Source of the DNA: Planctomycetota bacterium
GTDB taxonomy: Bacteria > Planctomycetota > UBA1135 > UBA2386
DNA: 64,000 nt
Assembly (NCBI GenBank): GCA_020638655.1
Contig: JACKIC010000007.1
Span: 405,647-469,646 of the forward strand
Reading direction: 5' to 3'
The position numbers were made by a program, and so were the translations under genes. Below are positions 58,956 to 64,000 of this stretch, one piece after another. The notes under the pieces were generated by a model that worked only from the letters and a program-made list of their open reading frames with translations, did no database searches and was not told where the DNA came from. Each line of letters begins with the position of its first letter. Within the stretch, counting starts at the first letter, position 1.

Positions 58956-61295
58956 CTACCAGTCTCCGAACGTGTCGCTGTCGTCGTCGGTGGGCGGCGG
59001 CGGCGGGGGAGCGCCGGGGCCCGAGCTGCTGCCCGGGGGCGGCGGCGGCCGGTACTTGTCGTTGCCGTCCTCGGGCACGCGCGGCGAGCGGCGCTTGGGG
59101 CGCCCCTTGCCTTCGACGATGCTGCCGAACGTCGGCACGCGCTTGGGGTCGAGCTCGACGTCGAACGCCGACAGGTCGAGCGGCTCGGGCTCGAGCACCT
59201 CGACCTTGCCGCGGCGGTCGCGATAGCGCGGCACCACGTCGACGTCGCGCGGGGAGCCGTGGCCGCGGTCACCGCGGCGCTTGTCGCGGCGGCCGCGCCG
59301 CTCTTCGCGCGACTTCCGGCCGCCCTGACGCTGGTCACCCTGACGCTGCTCGCCGGACTTCTGCGCCGCGGGCTGTTGCTCGCCGCGGCGAGCGCTGCCC
59401 TGCTGCTGCTGGCCCTGCTGCTGCTGGCGACCGTCGCCGCGCTGCGCCTCGTCACCTTCGCCGCGGTCACCGCGATCCCGGCGGCCGCGACGACGGCGGC
59501 GGCGGCGCTTGCGATCCCCGGCGGGCGCGGTGCCCGCTTCGTCGCCGTCGGCCACCGCATCCCCGGTGTCGTGCTCTTCGGTGTCGTGCTCTTCTGGGCC
59601 GAGTTCGTCGGCATCCTCGAGCCCGACGTCCTCGAGACCGGCATCGGCTGGGAACGCCTCGGCCTCGTCGTCGTGTCCGTGCGCGCGCGCCTCGTGCAGG
59701 TGCTGCGTGTCGGGGTCGACGGCGTCACCGTGGGGGGCGGGCTCTTCGCTGCGCGGGAAGGTGTCGTCGTCGCGCCGGCCACCGCGGCGACGGCGCCGCC
59801 GACGGCGCCGCTTGCGGCCGCCCTCGTCGGCATCGGCGGAGGGTTCGCCGGCCGCGTCGCGTTCGTCGTTCGCTTCCTCGGCGATCCCGGCGTCTTCGTC
59901 ATCGGCGACGATCGGGGCTTCGTGCCCGTCGTCGGCGGGCTCGGTGTCGTCGTCCGCAGCGGCCGACGGCTCGTGCTCGTCGGGTTCGGACTGTTCTTCG
60001 GCGCGCTCGCGACCGCGGCCGCGGCCGCGCCGGCGGCGGCGCTTGCGGCGCGGCCGTTCGCCGTCTTCGTCCTCGCCGGTTTCCACCGCCGCATCCTCGG
60101 CGTCGAGCGCGATCGCGGCGTCGGTGTCCTCGTGCTCGTGGTCACCCTCGGCGTCGCCTTCCTCGGTCAGGCGGACGTGCGGCGTGCCGTCGGCGAGCGC
60201 GCGCCACCGCTCGACCACGCCGTCCTCGTCGCCGTTGGCCACGGCGCGCAGGGCGAACAGTTCGAACGCCTCGTCGAAGTAGGGGCCGGCGATGAAGCCC
60301 GCGGTGCGGAAGCGTTTGCTGCCCTCGGGCACGGTGAAGCGGTGCTGCACCCCGCAGATGCGCTTGAGGCAGCCGGCGTCGCGGCGCGGCAGGCGCAGGT
60401 CCTGGCCGAGGCTGCCGAGCAGCTGCTCGGCGATCGACGACGGGCTGCGGCCGGGGTTGTTCTCGGCGGCGGCGAGCACGGGCTCGACGAACAGCACCGC
60501 GAGCAGCACGGCGTTGCCCGGCACGTGCCCTTCCTGGACCTGGTGGTCGAGGGCCTCGAGCAGGCGCCAGAAGGCGACGCGGTGCTCGTGGCTGGCGGTG
60601 GCCAGGAACTCGGCGACGACCGGCACCAGGGTGCGCAGCGCGCCGACGTCGCGCAGCAACTGGAAGCTGTCGAGCGCGTGGCCGCCGCGCAGCAGGCGCA
60701 GGATCTCCTCGAGCACGCGCGGCGGCGCGGCGCGCGCGAGGTCGCCGGCGGTCTCGGCCATCGCCGCGAAGGTCGCGGGTTCGATCGAGAAGCCGAGGCG
60801 CCCGGCGAACTTGACCGCGCGCAGGATGCGCACCGGGTCCTCGCGGAAGCGCACCACGGGGTCGCCGATGGTGCGGATCACGCGCTTGTGCAGGTCCTCG
60901 AGCCCGTTGCAGTAGTCGAGGATGCAGTCGCGCGTCGGGTCGAGGAACAGCGCGTTGACCGTGAAGTCGCGGCGCATCGCGTCTTCTTCAGCCGTGCCGA
61001 ACTCGTTGTCGCGCGTGATCAGCAGGTCGGCGTCGTCGCTGTCGCCCTGCGGCGTGCGCCGGAACGTCGACATCTCCAGGATCTTGGTGTTGTTGTCGAA
61101 GTGCAGGTGCGCGAGCTTGAAGCGCCGGCCGATGATGCGGCAGTTGCGGGGGAAGGTGCGCTTGATCTGCGGCGGCCGCGCTTCGGTGGCGAGGTCGTAG
61201 TCCTTCGGCGTGCGGCCGAGCAGCAGGTCGCGCACGCAGCCGCCGACCAGATAGGCTTCGAAACCGCGCGCGATGAGGCGCTGCGTGGCGCGCAT
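58956..61295 (-). CDS. pcnB: Poly(A) polymerase I-like nucleotidyltransferase with very long charged tail
   Basis: A 779-residue protein. Residues 1-370 are a class II nucleotidyltransferase: AYLVGGCVRDLLLGRTPKDY with the two metal Asp (32 and 34), IGRRFKLAHLHF, EEDAMRRDFTVNALFLDP, and FREDPVRILRAVKFAGRLGF. The PcnB type fits better than CCA-adding enzymes. The last 400 residues are a disordered tail of acidic stretches and three Arg clusters (RPRRKRRRRRGRGRGR; RKRRRRRRRRRGG; RKRRRRRRRGRRDR), then Gln- and Pro-rich ends, unusual for the family. Sequence still looks like protein for 20 residues upstream of ATG 61295, but no ATG, GTG or TTG is found there. Confidence 0.88.
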   Translation of the reverse strand: MRATQRLIARGFEAYLVGGCVRDLLLGRTPKDYDLATEARPPQIKRTFPRNCRIIGRRFKLAHLHFDNNTKILEMSTFRRTPQGDSDDADLLITRDNEFGTAEEDAMRRDFTVNALFLDPTRDCILDYCNGLEDLHKRVIRTIGDPVVRFREDPVRILRAVKFAGRLGFSIEPATFAAMAETAGDLARAAPPRVLEEILRLLRGGHALDSFQLLRDVGALRTLVPVVAEFLATASHEHRVAFWRLLEALDHQVQEGHVPGNAVLLAVLFVEPVLAAAENNPGRSPSSIAEQLLGSLGQDLRLPRRDAGCLKRICGVQHRFTVPEGSKRFRTAGFIAGPYFDEAFELFALRAVANGDEDGVVERWRALADGTPHVRLTEEGDAEGDHEHEDTDAAIALDAEDAAVETGEDEDGERPRRKRRRRRGRGRGRERAEEQSEPDEHEPSAAADDDTEPADDGHEAPIVADDEDAGIAEEANDERDAAGEPSADADEGGRKRRRRRRRRRGGRRDDDTFPRSEEPAPHGDAVDPDTQHLHEARAHGHDDEAEAFPADAGLEDVGLEDADELGPEEHDTEEHDTGDAVADGDEAGTAPAGDRKRRRRRRRGRRDRGDRGEGDEAQRGDGRQQQQGQQQQGSARRGEQQPAAQKSGEQRQGDQRQGGRKSREERRGRRDKRRGDRGHGSPRDVDVVPRYRDRRGKVEVLEPEPLDLSAFDVELDPKRVPTFGSIVEGKGRPKRRSPRVPEDGNDKYRPPPPPGSSSGPGAPPPPPPTDDDSDTFGDW

Positions 61296-61447
61296 GGCGT
61301 CGCTGTCCAGCAGTCGCAGGTCGAGGCCCGAGGGGGAGAGAACCGTAGGTTCGATCGTCGTAATCCCGTGAATATGAAGAGAAAGGGTTTACCGGGCTCC
61401 CTGGGGGGGCGGCAACCCATTTCTGCGGCGGACCGTTTTCCCGGTGG

Positions 61448-61485
61448 GGCGGCCCGTTTCGGGCCGCCGCCGGCCGGTGGCCGGC
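61448..61485 (-). terminator. Two adjacent hairpins after the SDR gene
   Basis: GGCGGCCCG/CGGGCCGCC with a TTT loop (61448-61468, 9-bp stem) and GCCGGCC/GGCCGGC with a GGT loop (61469-61485) stand directly downstream of the SDR stop on the minus strand. They are likely to end the ABC-SDR transcript before pcnB, even without a U-tract. Confidence 0.5.
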
Positions 61486-61489
61486 GCGG

Positions 61490-62158
61490 TCAGGCCTGCA
61501 GCCCGCCGTCGACGGTCAGCACCTGACCGGTGACGTAGGCCGCCGCAGGCGAGAGAAGGTAACCGACGGCTGCGACGATGTCGCCGGTGCTGCCGAGTCT
61601 TCCTGCGGGGACCCGCGGCAGCATGCGCCGCTGGCTGTCCCGGTGGCTGTGGGGGTGGTCGATCAGACCGGGGGCGACCACGTTGACGGTGACGCCGGCC
61701 GCGGCGGTTTCCAGGGCAAGGGAGCGCGCCAACTGCACGACCGCGGCCTTGGCCGCGAAGTAGGCGGGGGCGCGCAGCATGCCCTTGTCCTTGTCGACCC
61801 CGGCGGCGGCGAACAGCACCACGCGGCCCGGGCGGCCCGCGGCGACCATCGCCGGCACGACGGCCTGGATCACGTGGAAGGCGCTGTCGAGGTTGCTGGC
61901 CAACAGGTGGCGCCAGGTCGCGGCGTCGGTCGACAGCAGCGGCTGCTCGGCGAAGTCGCCGACGCAGTGCAGCAGCGCGTAGGGCGCGCCGTGCTCGGCC
62001 TGGTAGGTCGCGAACGCAGCCTGCAGCGACGCGGGGTCGGTCGCGTCGACGCCGGTGCTGCGGGTCCAGACCGTGGCGCGGCCTTCGTGCGCCGCGGCCA
62101 GCGCGGCGCCGATGCCCTGGCCGCCGCCGACGATCAGGATCTGCTCGCTGGCGCTCAC
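61490..62158 (-). CDS. Short-chain dehydrogenase/reductase family protein
   Basis: A 222-residue Rossmann protein. ILIVGGGQGIGAAL is the cofactor site, ASNLDSAF the conserved Asn region and YFAAKAAVV the catalytic Tyr/Lys. Where the active-site Ser is expected, VVLFAAAGVDKD has Ala and Gly, so activity could be altered. SPAAAYVTGQVLTVDGGLQ is the usual C terminus. It follows the ABC permease gene by 7 bp. Confidence 0.88.
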   Translation of the reverse strand: MSASEQILIVGGGQGIGAALAAAHEGRATVWTRSTGVDATDPASLQAAFATYQAEHGAPYALLHCVGDFAEQPLLSTDAATWRHLLASNLDSAFHVIQAVVPAMVAAGRPGRVVLFAAAGVDKDKGMLRAPAYFAAKAAVVQLARSLALETAAAGVTVNVVAPGLIDHPHSHRDSQRRMLPRVPAGRLGSTGDIVAAVGYLLSPAAAYVTGQVLTVDGGLQA

Positions 62159-62165
62159 GTCGCGC

Positions 62166-63614
62166 TCACTCCTTGAGCCACGACAGGATCTCCTTGAGCT
62201 TGGGCGGGTTGCCGGTCATCAGGATGCCGACGCGGAAGATCTTGCCGGCCGCCTTGAAGGCGAACCAGAGGCTGAACAGGATCAGCGCCGTGGTCGCGAC
62301 GTACTCCCACGCCGGCGGCGGGCCGCTGGCGCGGTTCATCATCGCGAACGGCGTGTAGAGCGGGATGTAGGTGAACACGCGCGCCATCAGGCCGTTGGGC
62401 TCCTGGACGACGGGCACCATCGCGAACAGCGGCACCATCAGCAGCAGGAACACCGGCTGCAGCAGGTTCTGGGCCTCCTTGAGGCTGTTGCAGACCGAGC
62501 CGATCGCCACGAGCACGGCGGCGAACAGCAGGTAGCCGGTCAGGAAGTAGCCGACGAACGACGCCAGGTAGAGCGGGTCGCCGACGATGTCGGTGAGGTT
62601 CCACTCGGCGATCTTGGGCACCAGCCGGGTGCCGAGCTGCACGCCGAGCAGTCCGCACACGGCCCACGAGAGGATCAGGGTGAGGCCCGTCGCGCCGATG
62701 CCGAAGATCTTGCCGGCCATCAGCTCACCCGGGGACACCGACGACAACAGCACCTCGATGATGCGGTTGCTCTTCTCCTCGACGGTGTTGGTCAGCAGCA
62801 TCTGCGCCGCGGTGAACACCGCGATCCAGAGCAGGTAGACGAACACCACCGGCGCGAACTTGTTGGCCTTCTGCTCGTCCTTGACGTCCTCGATGGCGCC
62901 GCTGGCGCTGACCTGCTGGGCCTTGAACTCCAAGCGTTCCTGGATGTGACGCGCCGTCGCCGGATCGAGGTTGGCCGCCGCGACGCGCAACTTGCGCACG
63001 ACCTTGGTCGCCGCGTCCGAGTACCAGTCGCGCAGGCCGTCGTCGGTCAGGTTGTTGGAGACGTAGCTGAGGCCCTTGGCGTCGGCGACGGGGTCGTCCT
63101 TGAGCACGAAGTAGGCGAACAGGCGGCCGCTCTGGACCAGCTCGCTGAGGCGCTTCTCCTGCGCCTCGGCCGGTCCGGCGTCGGCGCCCAGCTCGGCCAG
63201 CGGCACGAAGCGGTACTTCGCCGCCGCCGACTCCAGCACCGCCTCGAACTTGCCGCGCAGCTCCGGCGGGATCTGCGCCTTGGCGAGCTCGGCCTGACCT
63301 TCCTGCAGGTCCAGTTGCTCGAGCTGCCGCAGCATCGGGTGGTTCTCGGGCAGGCCGTTGTCGCGGGCCAGCTTGCGCATCGACCAGATGAAGTCGTTGT
63401 TGCGGGCGCTCTTCTCGATCGTCGCGCCGAGCTGGGTCGCGGTGGTGTCGAGCACCGCGTAGTCCTGCTGCGCCTTGGTCTTCTGCATGATCCAGCCGAT
63501 CCCGATCGCGACGGCGAAGATCGCCGGGAACGCCAGGATGCCGAGCCAGAACGTCTTGGTGCGCACGTTCTCGAGGTACTCGCGTTGCGCGACGAGGAAG
63601 GTCTTGTTGGCCAT
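62166..63614 (-). CDS. ABC-2 type transporter permease (NatB-like)
   Basis: A 482-residue membrane protein: one N-terminal helix (FWLGILAFPAIFAVAIGIGW), a large exported domain of about 220 residues (EVKDEQ-like helix before VVFVYLLWIAVFTAAQMLLT), then five or six helices. EEKSNRIIEVLLSSVSPGEL is the conserved coupling region of ABC-2 permeases such as NatB. ATG 63614 is chosen because GGAGGT lies 6 nt upstream; GTG 63617 is an alternative. It overlaps the ATPase gene's stop. Confidence 0.9.
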   Translation of the reverse strand: MANKTFLVAQREYLENVRTKTFWLGILAFPAIFAVAIGIGWIMQKTKAQQDYAVLDTTATQLGATIEKSARNNDFIWSMRKLARDNGLPENHPMLRQLEQLDLQEGQAELAKAQIPPELRGKFEAVLESAAAKYRFVPLAELGADAGPAEAQEKRLSELVQSGRLFAYFVLKDDPVADAKGLSYVSNNLTDDGLRDWYSDAATKVVRKLRVAAANLDPATARHIQERLEFKAQQVSASGAIEDVKDEQKANKFAPVVFVYLLWIAVFTAAQMLLTNTVEEKSNRIIEVLLSSVSPGELMAGKIFGIGATGLTLILSWAVCGLLGVQLGTRLVPKIAEWNLTDIVGDPLYLASFVGYFLTGYLLFAAVLVAIGSVCNSLKEAQNLLQPVFLLLMVPLFAMVPVVQEPNGLMARVFTYIPLYTPFAMMNRASGPPPAWEYVATTALILFSLWFAFKAAGKIFRVGILMTGNPPKLKEILSWLKE

Positions 63615-64000
63615 CACGACACCTCCGCGCCGGCGGTCTTCGCGGCCGCAGCGTCCCGTTCGGCGACCGTGCGCACGAACACCTCGTGCAGCGACGGCTC
63701 GCGGTAGTCGAAGCTGTGCACCTTGAGGTGGTCGAGCATCCAGCGCAGCGCCTGCTGCGGGTCCTCGCCCTTCTCGAGGAAGACCTCGGCCTTGCGGCCC
63801 TGGTTGTTGACGCGCTGCTTGCCGGGCAGGTTCTCGAGCACGCTGCCGTCGCCTTCGAACGTGATCGTGATGCCGCGGTCGCGGCCCCTCTTGACCTCGG
63901 CGACCGTGCCCGAGAACGCGAGCTTGCCCTTGTGGATCATCATCACCTCGTCACAGAGCTGCTCGGCCTGCTCCATCACGTGCGTGCTGAAGATCACCGT
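63614..64000 (-). CDS. ABC transporter ATP-binding protein, C-terminal part, cut by window edge
   Basis: The visible 129 residues begin just before the H-loop (IFSTHVMEQAEQLCD), and continue with VMMIHKGKLAFSGTVAEVKR and a C-terminal domain ending with SLHEVFVRTVAE, as in NatA-type exporter ATPases. Walker motifs lie outside the window. It is coupled to the permease gene by overlap. Confidence 0.9.
   Translation of the reverse strand, partial: TVIFSTHVMEQAEQLCDEVMMIHKGKLAFSGTVAEVKRGRDRGITITFEGDGSVLENLPGKQRVNNQGRKAEVFLEKGEDPQQALRWMLDHLKVHSFDYREPSLHEVFVRTVAERDAAAAKTAGAEVS

Noticed and set aside
55266..61526. A 2086-codon open frame on the plus strand opposite purL, panB and pcnB
   Set aside because: It is the antisense of three certain genes, rich in Arg, Ala, Val and Gly, with no family motif. 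At about 70 percent GC such shadow frames are expected.

Overview
The window is about 70 percent GC, densely coded, and looks like the chromosome of an uncultured member of the Planctomycetota or a close relative. The taxonomic call is an inference. It rests on several secreted proteins that share a planctomycete-style C-terminal beta module (one with an FGTGC motif), a DNRLRE-domain protein, an ECF sigma factor paired with a membrane-anchored DUF3299 protein, a double-PurS-PurL fusion, HEAT and coiled-coil lipoproteins, and frequent ATGA or GTGA gene overlaps with only occasional Shine-Dalgarno sites. I see no tRNA, rRNA, CRISPR array, insertion sequence or phage module.

Layout. 1-8060: end of a polytopic membrane protein, secreted FAD oxidoreductase, TraB/TIKI-like protein with a pseudopilin tail, M28 peptidase, NFACT/RqcH, ndk, coiled-coil lipoprotein. 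8080-17756: gnd, HEAT-repeat protein, LolA-like protein, prfC, two secreted proteins, and the DUF3299/ECF sigma pair. 17890-26093: M28-PDZ peptidase, a BNR/MoaD-like pair, the pstSCAB phosphate operon, and the divergent DNRLRE/FGTGC protein. 26100-28760: ACT-domain gene, a reverse transcriptase preceded by a long paired RNA element (candidate retron), and a small secreted protein. 28794-37844: EboB/EboA-like pair, lgt followed by a large Ig-type lipoprotein, queC, a 79-bp palindrome, a pilin-like gene, folP and rhomboid. 38004-43498: coiled-coil protein plus divergent actin-like ATPase, a small protein, a very large amidase, chorismate mutase. 43537-53584: frameshifted U32 peptidase, DUF2723 membrane protein, YedF-like protein, purD, Fur, an NtrC-type regulator, a LOG-family protein and small membrane or lipoproteins. 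53619-64000: a minus-strand run pcnB-panB-purSL-purQ-PhyH dioxygenase, and an ABC exporter with an SDR gene.

How the parts work together. Most of the window is housekeeping: purine synthesis (purD, purSL, purQ), folate and pantothenate (folP, panB), queuosine (queC), the pentose phosphate pathway (gnd), translation quality control (RqcH, RF3), phosphate import and lipoprotein maturation. The accessory interest lies in the retron-like locus at 26623-28134 and in the coiled-coil/actin-like pair at 38004-39859. The retron-like locus is the best candidate for an undescribed system: a 15-bp inverted repeat with one G-U pair brackets 127 nt and ends 17 nt before the reverse transcriptase start, and no recognisable effector lies beside it.
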